15,050 nucleotides of DNA from Oscillospiraceae bacterium (lineage in GTDB: Bacteria > Bacillota > Clostridia > Oscillospirales > Ruminococcaceae). Shown here piece by piece: positions 7,558 through 14,604 of this stretch. The notes below the pieces were generated by a model. The model was not told the origin of the DNA. It saw only the letters and a list, made by a program, of their open reading frames with translations, and did not search any database. Numbering within the stretch: position 1 is the stretch's first letter; each line of letters begins with the position of its first letter. The stretch is taken from contig JAHHUE010000038.1 in the NCBI GenBank assembly GCA_020024155.1, positions 1 through 15,050 of the forward strand. Reading direction: 5' to 3'. Position numbers and translations under genes: made by a program.

Positions 7558-7844
7558 TGAGGGTTCACTCCTTTCCTGCAATCAGCTATAACTGCAACAG
7601 TTCCTGCATTATGTGGCAGTTTTTCATATATGCCTTTAGCAATTCTGTCACCTACTGAAATTTCAATTTCTTTTTGTGGTATACGCAGTTTAATTTCTTT
7701 TTGATATATTATCCCACCATTTTCGTTAACAGTTGCAATATGCTCATACCAGTGGCCATTATATACAGAAATAACTGCCTTTTTTGCACCTAATTCACTG
7801 TCCCATACATAGTGAAATATAGTTACTTTTTCAAGATTTAGCAT
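7536..7844 (-). CDS. Putative head completion/stopper protein
   Basis: The 102-residue protein is all-beta in character (VTIFHYVWDSELGAKKAVIS, YQKEIKLRIPQKEIEISVGD, PHWLIVGK). It lies where SPP1-like phages encode the gp16-type stopper that closes the capsid channel. I know close relatives only as small uncharacterised proteins of Clostridia phages. A GTG at 7853 would add three residues, but the ATG at 7844 forms TAATG with the previous stop and has GGGGTGG five bases upstream, so it is preferred. The gene overlaps the next one by about 20 bases. Confidence 0.75.
   Translation of the reverse strand: MLNLEKVTIFHYVWDSELGAKKAVISVYNGHWYEHIATVNENGGIIYQKEIKLRIPQKEIEISVGDRIAKGIYEKLPHNAGTVAVIADCRKGVNPHWLIVGK
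7568..7574 (-). promoter_or_regulatory. Ribosome binding site for the 7165-7557 gene
   Basis: AAAGGAG lies ten bases before the TTG at 7557. The longer frame from a TTG at 7581 would place this site inside the coding region and has no comparable site of its own, so the TTG at 7557 is chosen. Confidence 0.6.
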
Positions 7845-8218
7845 TATATCCACCCCAGCATTAAGTTTTTAGGTCTTGTAAGGTATTTTGTACAAACTTC
7901 ATTTATATTGGTTTTAAAGTACATTTTTACCATATCAGCATTTACGAATGTAACAGAGTATCCGTCATTATTATCAGACACAACTGCACCATTTGATGTG
8001 TTTTCTTTGTAGCTTTCATAATGGTGTAAAATATCACAGATTTCACAGCAGCATAAAGATATTTTTTCTTTCATATCGCTATTAAAAGCAGTTATCGCCC
8101 TATCGTATGTTTTATCATTGATAAGGCGAGTTGCTTTTTTTATAACTTTATTAAACTGTTCTTCTGTCAAATTGCCACTGTATTCTGCTTGATAAAAATT
8201 ATAATCAGCATAGAGCAT
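7844..8218 (-). CDS. Head-tail connector, gp6/SPP1 gp15-like
   Basis: The 124-residue protein is the likely adaptor ring that sits under the portal after packaging. The helical N-terminal half (LYADYNFYQAEYSGNLTEEQ, FNKVIKKATRLINDKTYDRA) and the segment KEKISLCCCEICDILHHYES fit the phage gp6-like head-tail connector family. The later part (SDNNDGYSVTFVNADMVKMY) matches the usual glycine loop that contacts the neighbour subunit. A run of three Cys is unusual but sits in the common helix. The ribosome binding site upstream of ATG 8218 is weak (GAGAAG). The stop overlaps the next start as TAATG. Confidence 0.85.
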   Translation of the reverse strand: MLYADYNFYQAEYSGNLTEEQFNKVIKKATRLINDKTYDRAITAFNSDMKEKISLCCCEICDILHHYESYKENTSNGAVVSDNNDGYSVTFVNADMVKMYFKTNINEVCTKYLTRPKNLMLGWI

Positions 8219-8235
8219 AATTGACTTCTCTTTCT

Positions 8236-9180
8236 TTATTTTTTACTTTGTTTTGTTGCTTTTGTTTCTTCTTCAACTATGCCGTTAACCTTTTCTGCAT
8301 TTTCTACTGGCTCTATTTGTGCTAGTTCGACATCTTCATTTATTGACATAGCAACACTTCCTGCATTCTTTTTAATAAGAAGTGTTGCCGGTTTTGTAAC
8401 TTTGTGTGCATAAATTCTTCTGCCTTGCACAGCACTTGCACCGATATAGTTACCTGAACCGTTAAGGTCTTGAAGATGAACAGGAACTGCCCATTCATTT
8501 ACTCTGCAACACCAGTCAGGATGACCTGCAATAAAGTCTGTTGTATCGGATAAAGTTGCGTCTTCAAAAACCAAAAAGCCAGCAATTCTACCAAGTGCAC
8601 CAGTTTGAACAACTGTGTCACCAAGAGCACTTGCTTTTGTAAATTCTGGTGATTTCAATACTAATGCAAAAACATCAGGACTTACCAAAACCCAGCGTCT
8701 GCCGTCATTTGGAACTTTTTTCTTTGTAAGTTCTGTGCGTGCGTCAACAAGTTTTTCGTAAACAGTATCTTTTGTAAGAGCTGTTGTATCTCCAAGCTGT
8801 GTTGCTCCTGTTTCGAGAACATTAGTTGCGTCTGTTTCAATTGCAGACTGCAAAGAATATGCTGCGCTATCAAGTCTGTCTGCAACTAAATTATCTGGTA
8901 CTGATGCAGAATCAAAGCCATCAATAATTTCATTAACTGCTTTGTCTTTATCAATGGTAAGTGAAACATATGTTGTTGTACTTTGTGAGCCTTTTACACC
9001 GTTCGCTTTATCATAGTCTTTTACTTCAACCTCTGTATCTCTTACAGGAATTTTAACAGAGCCTGCTTTTGGGTTGCCCTCGTATCTGTTATTAAAAATT
9101 ACTCCATCTTTTTTAACAAGTATGTGTCTTAATTTAATATCTACAAGATTTGAATATCTTTCTTGTGATGTATGTGCCAT
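8236..9180 (-). CDS. Major capsid protein (HK97 fold expected)
   Basis: The 314-residue protein builds the icosahedral shell. The N-terminal region (AHTSQERYSNLVDIKLRHIL, then VKIPVRDTEVEVKDYDKANG), the middle (LVADRLDSAAYSLQSAIETD) and the C-terminal domain (GRRWVLVSPDVFALVLKSPE, GRIAGFLVFEDATL, VQGRRIYAHKVTKPATLLIK) follow the pattern of coat proteins in Clostridia siphophages downstream of a GP20 scaffold. It ends in a charged Lys/Glu tail of about 30 residues that is probably flexible. The ATG at 9180 has AAGGAG nine bases upstream. I see no delta-domain or protease gene, consistent with the separate scaffold protein. Confidence 0.9.
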   Translation of the reverse strand: MAHTSQERYSNLVDIKLRHILVKKDGVIFNNRYEGNPKAGSVKIPVRDTEVEVKDYDKANGVKGSQSTTTYVSLTIDKDKAVNEIIDGFDSASVPDNLVADRLDSAAYSLQSAIETDATNVLETGATQLGDTTALTKDTVYEKLVDARTELTKKKVPNDGRRWVLVSPDVFALVLKSPEFTKASALGDTVVQTGALGRIAGFLVFEDATLSDTTDFIAGHPDWCCRVNEWAVPVHLQDLNGSGNYIGASAVQGRRIYAHKVTKPATLLIKKNAGSVAMSINEDVELAQIEPVENAEKVNGIVEEETKATKQSKK

Positions 9181-9199
9181 ATTATTTTTTCTCCTTTAA

Positions 9200-9754
9200 T
9201 TATAGTTTTATTGTAGGGTTAAGTGCCATAAAAGCTGCCTCTACACCGTCAATATCACTAGCAGTATTTCCATTACTTTGTGATGAATAACCGCTGTCCA
9301 CTTTTACTTTTGTATTATCTGTTTGCACATCAAAACCCCACGGATTATCTGTTTTACACTTTTCAAGTGCAGTTTTAATATCTGCATCTCTGTTTTTACT
9401 GTTTTTCAAAGTGTCGATATCCAACAAACTGCGTATAGCTGTAACATTTACACCATTCATATCCCTTATAGCGCTATCAAGCATATTATCAAATGCAAAT
9501 GTTGCTTGCTGTTCGGTAATCTGATTTGTAAGCTTTGTAACTTCCTCTTTGAGTTTATTTACATCAACACCCTCAAAAGCTTTTAAGCCTTCCTGTGCTG
9601 TTTGAAGTTGCTTGTCAGCTGTATCAAATTTAATTTTAAGCTCATTGTATTTTGCCTGCTCTGCTTTGATACCTTTGCCGTACTCATCCATAAGCCAGTT
9701 AAGCTGTTCATCAGTGATACCTACAATTTGTTGTTTTACATCTTCTCTTTTCAT
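9200..9754 (-). CDS. Capsid scaffolding protein (phage GP20-like)
   Basis: The 184-residue protein is the internal scaffold that guides coat protein assembly into a procapsid and leaves before DNA packaging. It opens MKREDVKQQIVGITDEQLNW, followed by a long charged coiled coil (about residues 30-85: KYNELKIKFDTADKQLQTAQ and KLKEEVTKLTNQITEQQ). A helical Asn/Asp-rich region and an Ala-rich end (GVEAAFMALNPTIKL) complete it. This matches the Gram-positive minor structural protein GP20 family. Its place directly before the major capsid gene is the standard SPP1-like position. The start is ATG at 9754 with AGAAAGGA six bases upstream. Confidence 0.9.
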   Translation of the reverse strand: MKREDVKQQIVGITDEQLNWLMDEYGKGIKAEQAKYNELKIKFDTADKQLQTAQEGLKAFEGVDVNKLKEEVTKLTNQITEQQATFAFDNMLDSAIRDMNGVNVTAIRSLLDIDTLKNSKNRDADIKTALEKCKTDNPWGFDVQTDNTKVKVDSGYSSQSNGNTASDIDGVEAAFMALNPTIKL

Positions 9755-9908
9755 TTTTTATCCTTTCTGTACTTACTGCTTTTTAACGCTGGTTGCCTCA
9801 GCTGTACCGGTTGCAGTTTTACGCCTTTACCCAGGGCAAATTTTTGTATAACAAAAGGGACCTATGAAATTCATAAGTCCCTTAGCTATCTAATATTAAA
9901 TTTTATTT
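9755..9908 (-). other. Intergenic region between the acidic gene and the scaffold gene
   Basis: This 154-base gap is the only sizeable break in the structural operon. It holds the terminator hairpin at 9855-9883, the scaffold ribosome binding site at 9761-9768, and between them a stretch richer in G and C than its surroundings. In one minus-strand frame, 9775 up to about 9820 reads KTATGTAEATSVKKQ and then stops, like a detached protein tail, with an in-frame stop shortly upstream. I found no convincing -35/-10 pair, so how the scaffold and coat genes are transcribed past the terminator is unclear. Confidence 0.5.
9855..9883 (-). terminator. Intrinsic terminator after the toxin/acidic gene pair
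   Basis: On the minus strand AAGGGACUUAUG pairs with CAUAGGUCCCUU in a 12-pair stem that includes one U-G wobble, with a five-base loop (AAUUU). The 3' arm runs into UUUUGUU. No T-run follows on the plus strand, so the terminator acts on minus-strand transcripts. It lies 25 bases past the acidic gene and about 100 bases before the scaffold gene, inside an otherwise continuous late operon. Confidence 0.8.
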
Positions 9909-10115
9909 TTAATCGTTATTACAGTATATATCATCATATACTCTTTGAGCCTCTACTCCAAGTTCATTATAGTCATAATATTCCGGTGGTTCAAAGCCAT
10001 ATTCGTCAATAAAGTCGTATAATACATCTAATATTCCATTACACGTAGTAGCAGATAATGTTTCTGGTAAATATTTTTCAAGAAAGGCTTTTGATTTGTC
10101 ACTCATTTTTAGCAC
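9909..10115 (-). CDS. Small acidic protein, candidate immunity protein for the capsid-linked toxin
   Basis: The 68-residue protein starts MLKMSDKSKAFLEKYLP and has about 15 Asp/Glu against about 5 Lys/Arg, clustered in the second half (LYDFIDEYGFEPPEYYDYNE and VYDDIYCNND). It has no signal peptide or membrane segment, so it should stay in the cytoplasm. It lies immediately after the toxin-like end of the minor capsid gene, its ribosome binding site overlaps that gene's stop codon, and an intrinsic terminator follows. A small, soluble, acidic product directly downstream of a polymorphic nuclease toxin is the usual signature of a cognate inhibitor that binds a basic active site. Such a gene is not part of the core SPP1-like portal-gp7-scaffold order. 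The immunity role is inferred from position and charge; an unrelated head accessory protein is possible. Confidence 0.65.
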   Translation of the reverse strand: MLKMSDKSKAFLEKYLPETLSATTCNGILDVLYDFIDEYGFEPPEYYDYNELGVEAQRVYDDIYCNND

Positions 10116-10123
10116 TGTATTCA

Positions 10124-10129
10124 CCCCTT
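10124..10129 (-). promoter_or_regulatory. Ribosome binding site deciding the start of the acidic gene
   Basis: AAGGGG overlaps the stop codon of the minor capsid gene. A GTG at 10124 would lie inside this site, so it cannot be the start. The GTG at 10115 has an eight-base spacer and is chosen instead. The ATG at 10106 is 17 bases away, which is too far. Confidence 0.7.
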
Positions 10130-11756
10130 ACTTTTTTGGATTACATTGTATAACTCTTTTATCTGTTAGACTAATTGTAACACTATTATTTTTACCTGTA
10201 AAGGTTTGCCTTATTTCACCAGTATCAGTTGCTCTTGGTGGTGATATATGTGTAGGTGATTTCAATGTATCAATAATATCTTCAATCTTAACACCCATAC
10301 GCATACCTTTGTGAGATTTTTCACTTTGTCCGATTATTCTACCTATAAAATGAGTGGTAAAGCTTTCTATTTCTATACCATTTTCAGTTATAAGTCCTAC
10401 TATTTTATTTTCCACTTGTTGTGCTGTTGATATAAAATAATCCAGTCCAACCAAAGGCGATATCTCTGCTTTATCTACGGCTTTTTTATAACCATTTAAA
10501 AGCCAATACTCTTTTGTATTATTACTTTTACCAAATAAATATTTATAAAAAGTATTTAAACTTGAATTATTTGCACCTATGGATTTTAGCCAGTTATAAT
10601 ACTCTTTTTCTGCCGTCCAATTCGCTTTACCAGCTTGACTTTTACCAAATCCAGCAGTAGATGTTCTAAAATTATCCACTCTTCCGTTTGTGGTATAAAC
10701 AAACTCTTTAAGATTAAGTCTACTATTTTTAAGCTTTACTGCTGTAACAGCAGTATCAACACCGGCACTGTCTTCTATAAGATATTGTTTTTTATATTTT
10801 CTTACTTTTCGTTCAAGTGCTCTTTGCATTTGGCTTACTTCATATTTAGAATATGCCTTATTGTTATATACTATATTCTTTTCGTTTAGTTTATCAAGGT
10901 CATCACCACTGTATGCTGGCTTTGATAAGCCTTCATAAAACGGATAAAAACTGTGCCGACAGTTCCAACCACAAATCCCTGCACCTGTTCCGTAACCAGT
11001 GCTAGAAAATGGTGGGTATTTTCGGCTTTTGCCACTTCGGCTGAATATTTTCCCTTGCCATTCTGCGTGCTCAGGACGAGCCCCTGCGTGTGCTGTGGTT
11101 TCAACCAAATCACATTCCATTTGCTCACATCTTTCAAGGCTTAATTTACCCGCTGTCTGATTAACCCCTGTAAGCACTGCTCTTCTGACTGCCACTTCCA
11201 AAGTATCTCTATGTCCTGTTGGATAAGTTATAAATTTCATATTTTGGCTTAGTTCATCAACTGTCTTTTTAATAATTGTTTTGTAGTCAAATGCACCGCT
11301 TGCAAGTTGTAACCACGCTCTATCCAAAGCATTTTCAAACTGTTTTGCAACAGTGTTTGCTGTTGTGGCCGTCAAGTTTTTCCATGTTCCCAATGTTTGT
11401 TTATATCCACCGTTTAGTAGATTAACCAGTGCCGGACTATCATTTATTGGTGGAATAGTTTTTCCGGAAAGCTTATGAAGTTCATCTTCTTTGATAAGAC
11501 TTTCTGTACAAGCGTCTACAAGTAAATTTCTAATAATCTGCTCATTTTTACCACTGTATTTAGAAAGTATTTTTATAATATCTTTCTGCAAAGCCTGTGT
11601 TTGTTCCAATCTCCATAACTGCCATTTTGCAGTATCTGTTAGACTGTCCATTTTCCTAATTCTACGGCCTATATCTTTTAGTATATCATCTTCAACCTGT
11701 TGCCAAAGATGTACTGCTTCATTCGGCAAAATATCAAGATAGTCAGGTGTTAGCAT
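10128..11756 (-). CDS. Minor capsid protein with C-terminal toxin-like nuclease domain
   Basis: The 542-residue protein joins a virion head protein to what looks like a toxin. Residues 1-375 match the pattern of the phage minor capsid protein 2/MuF-type head proteins made next to SPP1-like portals. Key segments are TAHAGARPEHAEWQGKIFSR (221-240), GYGTGAGICGWNCRHSFYPF (254-273), a basic stretch QRALERKVRKYKK (311-323) and TAGFGKSQAGKA (367-378), where ordinary family members usually end. Residues 379-464 form a linker domain, and residues 465-542 resemble BECR-fold (Barnase/EndoU/colicin E5-D/RelE-like) nuclease toxins: HFIGRIIG, SHKGMRMGVKIEDIIDTL, a Pro, then a beta-rich end (RQTFTGKNNSVTISLTDKR). 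Such fusions are known as MuF polymorphic toxins of temperate phages. The head part is firm; the toxin call rests on pattern resemblance. A small acidic gene follows within the same coupled block. Confidence 0.85.
   Translation of the reverse strand: MLTPDYLDILPNEAVHLWQQVEDDILKDIGRRIRKMDSLTDTAKWQLWRLEQTQALQKDIIKILSKYSGKNEQIIRNLLVDACTESLIKEDELHKLSGKTIPPINDSPALVNLLNGGYKQTLGTWKNLTATTANTVAKQFENALDRAWLQLASGAFDYKTIIKKTVDELSQNMKFITYPTGHRDTLEVAVRRAVLTGVNQTAGKLSLERCEQMECDLVETTAHAGARPEHAEWQGKIFSRSGKSRKYPPFSSTGYGTGAGICGWNCRHSFYPFYEGLSKPAYSGDDLDKLNEKNIVYNNKAYSKYEVSQMQRALERKVRKYKKQYLIEDSAGVDTAVTAVKLKNSRLNLKEFVYTTNGRVDNFRTSTAGFGKSQAGKANWTAEKEYYNWLKSIGANNSSLNTFYKYLFGKSNNTKEYWLLNGYKKAVDKAEISPLVGLDYFISTAQQVENKIVGLITENGIEIESFTTHFIGRIIGQSEKSHKGMRMGVKIEDIIDTLKSPTHISPPRATDTGEIRQTFTGKNNSVTISLTDKRVIQCNPKK
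10131..10625 (-). other. Toxin cassette of the minor capsid protein (linker plus nuclease-like domain)
   Basis: This region encodes residues 378-542 of the minor capsid fusion. The first half (EYYNWLKSIG, KEYWLLNGYKKAVDKAEISPL, VGLDYFISTAQQVENKIVG) looks like the linker that precedes toxin domains in other MuF fusions. The last 78 residues, encoded by 10131-10364, hold His469, Arg473, His482, Lys483 and Arg486 ahead of a helix and a beta-hairpin. That arrangement is what small ribonuclease toxins of the BECR fold show. Which residues are catalytic cannot be decided by eye. If the protein is carried in the virion, the domain could be delivered to the cell with the DNA. Confidence 0.55.
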
Positions 11757-13237
11757 TAAATATCACCAAACCCTAACTGCTCATCTGTTCCGCTTTCTGA
11801 CTGTGCTTGTGCCACTGCCTCTTTTGCCTCTTGTTCGCTCATTCCTCTCCACTCCATATTGTATTTGTACTTTGGAATAAATCCGTTTAATGCATCATCT
11901 TTATCTATATTTCTGCGAGCACCGCTGTCCATAATATAGCTGTCATCCCAGTTGATAGTAACATCTGTATTTTCGTCTATATCTTGACCTTGTATATTCT
12001 TACCGCACCACAAAATAGCTTTTACAACATCAATAAGTGCATCTTCAAGTGCTATTTGATGTTTATTTGCATTTTGCACCATATCTTGTCTATCACCATT
12101 ATACTGTGTTGCAGTTGTAATATTTCCACCGTCAAACTGATAATGACGAGTGCCTAGTCCGATTTTAAAAGAGAAATAATTTAATGCGTCTTGAACAGCT
12201 TTTCTGTTTTCGTCCACTCTCAAACTTGGGTTATACTCATAAACATCACTTTTTCCGTCTATGTCGTCACTGTCATCACTTTGATAGAACAACTGCTGTT
12301 GTACATCATCTGGTGCAATGGTAATTACTTCTCCTGTTGATGTTATATACTCTTTTGTAAGCTTTCTGTTATAGAACACTTTTTTACCACCAAGATATAA
12401 ATCTCTATGATAATTGTTAAAAGCTATATCAACTTGTTTGGCTGCGTCAATTGCCTCTGCAAATACGCTCATTCCCAAACCTTCTCCACCGTCAATGTTC
12501 TTTACTATTCCTGGAGAGAAAACAGCAAATAAAGGCACTGTACTTTTGGTCAATATTCTTTTAGCTACTCCGTCCAAATTAACTTGTGAATATCTAGGCT
12601 CTTTTATCTTTTCATCTTCACACATATAAAACTGATTTGTAATCTGATACCCATTTTTTGTAAGTATATGTGTTTGCAGATAAATATATTTTTTGCCTTT
12701 AATAAACACATCTGTTGCAAAAGCCACATCAATTATTTTTCCGTGCTTTACAGTAAGTGGAATAATACAGCTTGCATCAAGATAATCAATATTTATTTTT
12801 GTTTGCTCAAAAGGAATTATCTCTCCATTTTCCACCTTCATATCTTCAAGACTTATAACAAAAGCTCCGGTTCCGGACCAAAAAGCTCTTTCTACAATTG
12901 CGTTGGCATTTTTCCAAAATTTAATCTTACCTAAAACACCGGTAATCTGTCCGTCACCAACAAGCCATTTTGCAGTTTTTTTATCTTTTAATGTAATTGT
13001 AGTTTTATCATTTAAAAGCAGACTTGCCCAGTCCTCGCAAGCTTTTTTGGGCATTTTTAAGCTGTATAAATCTCTGTTGTGTTTTGCACCGTCTAATCCT
13101 GTTTCTTTTACTGTGTGAAATGTCGGAACATAACCTTTCCAGTATTCTCTCCATATATCGATATTTGCATAATAGGAAGAATCTATATTTTGTTTTGTCT
13201 GTTTATTTATAAAGTTAATGAATTTAGTTATGTTCAC
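11756..13237 (-). CDS. Portal protein (SPP1 gp6-like)
   Basis: The 493-residue protein forms the dodecameric ring at the capsid vertex through which DNA enters and leaves. It also docks TerL and the head-tail connectors. The N-terminus (IDIWREYWKGYVPTFH, then YSLKMPKKACEDWASLLLND near residues 58-77) and the length fit the SPP1 gp6 portal family. The C-terminal part (ALNGFIPKYKYNMEWRGMSE) followed by an acidic, Gln-rich tail is also typical. The start is GTG at 13237, with AAGGGGGG about seven bases upstream, and it overlaps the end of terL. The stop shares its last base with the next start (TAATG at 11754-11758), implying translational coupling to the minor capsid gene. Confidence 0.9.
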   Translation of the reverse strand: MNITKFINFINKQTKQNIDSSYYANIDIWREYWKGYVPTFHTVKETGLDGAKHNRDLYSLKMPKKACEDWASLLLNDKTTITLKDKKTAKWLVGDGQITGVLGKIKFWKNANAIVERAFWSGTGAFVISLEDMKVENGEIIPFEQTKINIDYLDASCIIPLTVKHGKIIDVAFATDVFIKGKKYIYLQTHILTKNGYQITNQFYMCEDEKIKEPRYSQVNLDGVAKRILTKSTVPLFAVFSPGIVKNIDGGEGLGMSVFAEAIDAAKQVDIAFNNYHRDLYLGGKKVFYNRKLTKEYITSTGEVITIAPDDVQQQLFYQSDDSDDIDGKSDVYEYNPSLRVDENRKAVQDALNYFSFKIGLGTRHYQFDGGNITTATQYNGDRQDMVQNANKHQIALEDALIDVVKAILWCGKNIQGQDIDENTDVTINWDDSYIMDSGARRNIDKDDALNGFIPKYKYNMEWRGMSEQEAKEAVAQAQSESGTDEQLGFGDI

Positions 13238-14443
13238 TACTTACCCCCCTTTTAATATATCTTTTAAAATCTCTTTCGATAGTGTATTCAAAACTATCCA
13301 GTGTATCTATATCTGTTGAGCCGTTATCAAGACGAACATCTTTGCCAACAACGCTTTCATCCCAACGAGCCGTTGCAAGTGCATCACGCAAAGTCTGTGC
13401 ATTTTCTGTATACCAAAATCTATTGCTTGCCATAAGCACATGAGTGAGCCTTATTCTGTCTTTAATCTCTATCTTTGCAGCATTGTGAAATCTTCCGGCA
13501 AGCCAAGAAAACTTAGTTTTAATCATATAGTTTTTCATACCTTGTATCAGAACTTGCTCAGCACTATCACAAAATACTGCGTGTATTTCTCCATACATAG
13601 TAAAAACCATTTGTACAAAGTTAAAAAACTCTTTATTCAAAAATGTTGGGTCTGTGTTCTTTGCGTCTATCCTTTTACTCATTAACCCAATTACACCGCT
13701 GTATCCTGACATAACACCAGTTGCAACAAATGCGTGATAAGAGCCATTTCCACCAAAGTCAACACCTATGTGTATTCTGTAAATATTTTCCGGTATTTTC
13801 TTAATCAAATACTTTTTATCTTGTAAACTATCAGCAAAGTTTTGATATACAAGTCCTTCCGCTGCACATCTTTCGCCTAAAATATCTCTGCGATACCACA
13901 CTGTACCGGGTATATACTGTTGCTCAATCTCTTCAAGTCTTTGCTGACTTATAGTTGCATTATCTCTTATAGTAAAATGTTGATAATTATATCTATCTCC
14001 AAATCTATCATCAAATGTGTCAATATGATTTTTGTATATACTTGCGTTTTCATCCTCTGGGTTTAAGTCCCAAAATATTTTACGATTTTGTGCTGCAAGC
14101 TGACGAGCAAAAGCCTCTTTTATAGTGTTCTCATGGTGTAGATTTATTTCTGTTGCAATCCACATACCAAAGCTGTTGCCACGAAATTTTTTATAACTAT
14201 CTGCTTTTGCACCACCGGTAAATATAACAACATATTCTTTCTTTTTAACTTTTATAATCAGTGCGTCATTATCTTTGTATTTTGTCCACCTACAACGACC
14301 ACGGAAGATATGCTCCAAACCAAAGCCGTTGCACTCACCTATATTCAGTTTTGCATTGGCAACAGTAGAACCAGACGCCAAATGAAATTTATCCGGAGTT
14401 CCGTTTTGTAATACATAAGCAAAGGCAGCAACATTATCTATTG
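13224..14443 (-). CDS. terL: Terminase large subunit, 3' exon (ATPase end and nuclease domain)
   Basis: This is the packaging motor subunit that pumps DNA into the prohead and cuts the concatemer. Counting from the Ser/Thr codon split by the intron, about 406 residues are visible. The ATPase part includes FGMWIATEINLHH (catalytic Glu near residue 99, Walker B region) and IFWDLNPED (near 123-131). The RNase H-like nuclease shows three acidic motifs: IGVDFGG (Asp 229), AVFCDSAE (Asp 293) and TDIDTLDSFEY (Asp 383). Walker A is absent and must be in the upstream exon beyond 15050. A continuous frame from a TTG at 14522 exists, but its first 26 codons are intron RNA, so it is not the real start. 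The stop overlaps the portal start by 14 bases. The sequence resembles the Terminase_3/6C-type TerL of Bacillota siphophages. Confidence 0.93.
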
Positions 14444-14445
14444 AT

Positions 14446-14518
14446 AGCGATAGGTACTCCTTTGGGCGGGATATGCAGCCGCAGGCTGCATATCCGCTCC
14501 TCCAGATTTTCCCTCGCT
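14446..14518 (-). ncRNA. Group II intron domain VI with branch-point A
   Basis: Two bases (GG) after domain V, AGCGA (14518-14514) pairs with UCGCU (14450-14446), and GG (14513-14512) pairs with CC (14454-14453). U14452 and A14451 are left unpaired. A14451 is eight bases from the proposed intron end, the normal position of the branch-point adenosine. The intron then ends in AU (14445-14444), matching the AY consensus. The apical part is unusually long because it carries a separate perfect hairpin. Confidence 0.75.
14469..14495 (-). repeat. Perfect 12-bp inverted repeat in the tip of domain VI
   Basis: Bases 14469-14480 (ggatatgcagcc) are the exact reverse complement of 14484-14495, with a three-base loop (gca, 14481-14483). 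The stem extends by GC pairs on the outside (GC at 14496-14497 against 14466-14467) past one extra base. It lies between the two arms of domain VI and is not needed for the branch-point helix. It may be a small palindromic insertion or simply an extended tip of the domain. Confidence 0.8.
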
Positions 14519-14520
14519 CC

Positions 14521-14555
14521 AAACCGTGCGTGACAGTTTCCCATCACACGGCTTT
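14521..14555 (-). ncRNA. Group II intron domain V (catalytic hairpin)
   Basis: Read on the minus strand this 35-base hairpin begins AAAGCCGUG and ends CACGGUUU. These arms pair, with the catalytic AGC triad near the 5' base. A two-base bulge (CG) on the 3' side follows, then a six-pair upper helix (UGAUGG with CUGUCA, including G-U pairs) closed by a GAAA tetraloop. This layout is diagnostic of group II intron domain V. No substitution that would kill catalysis is visible. Confidence 0.93.
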
Positions 14556-14604
14556 CCATCGTCAGCAATTTTTATGACAATCTATACATCAAACAGATTT
14601 GCCC

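Noticed and set aside
9755..9860. A promoter for the scaffold and coat genes
   Set aside because: TTG-like and TATA-like words occur, but none has a -35/-10 spacing near 17 bases, so no promoter is annotated.
9602..10012. Plus-strand open frame of 136 codons with hydrophobic segments spanning the scaffold start and the intergenic gap
   Set aside because: It runs antisense to the scaffold and acidic genes, has no ribosome binding site seen in context, and reads through the terminator hairpin. It is a shadow of AT-rich coding DNA.
10886..11137. Minus-strand open frame of 83 codons inside the minor capsid gene
   Set aside because: It lies wholly within the well-supported minor capsid frame and shows no domain or binding site of its own.
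14444..14522. In-frame extension of the terminase to a TTG at 14522 giving about 26 extra residues
   Set aside because: Those codons are the end of intron domain V, domain VI and the palindromic hairpin, not protein. The true upstream residues come from the 5' exon beyond the window.
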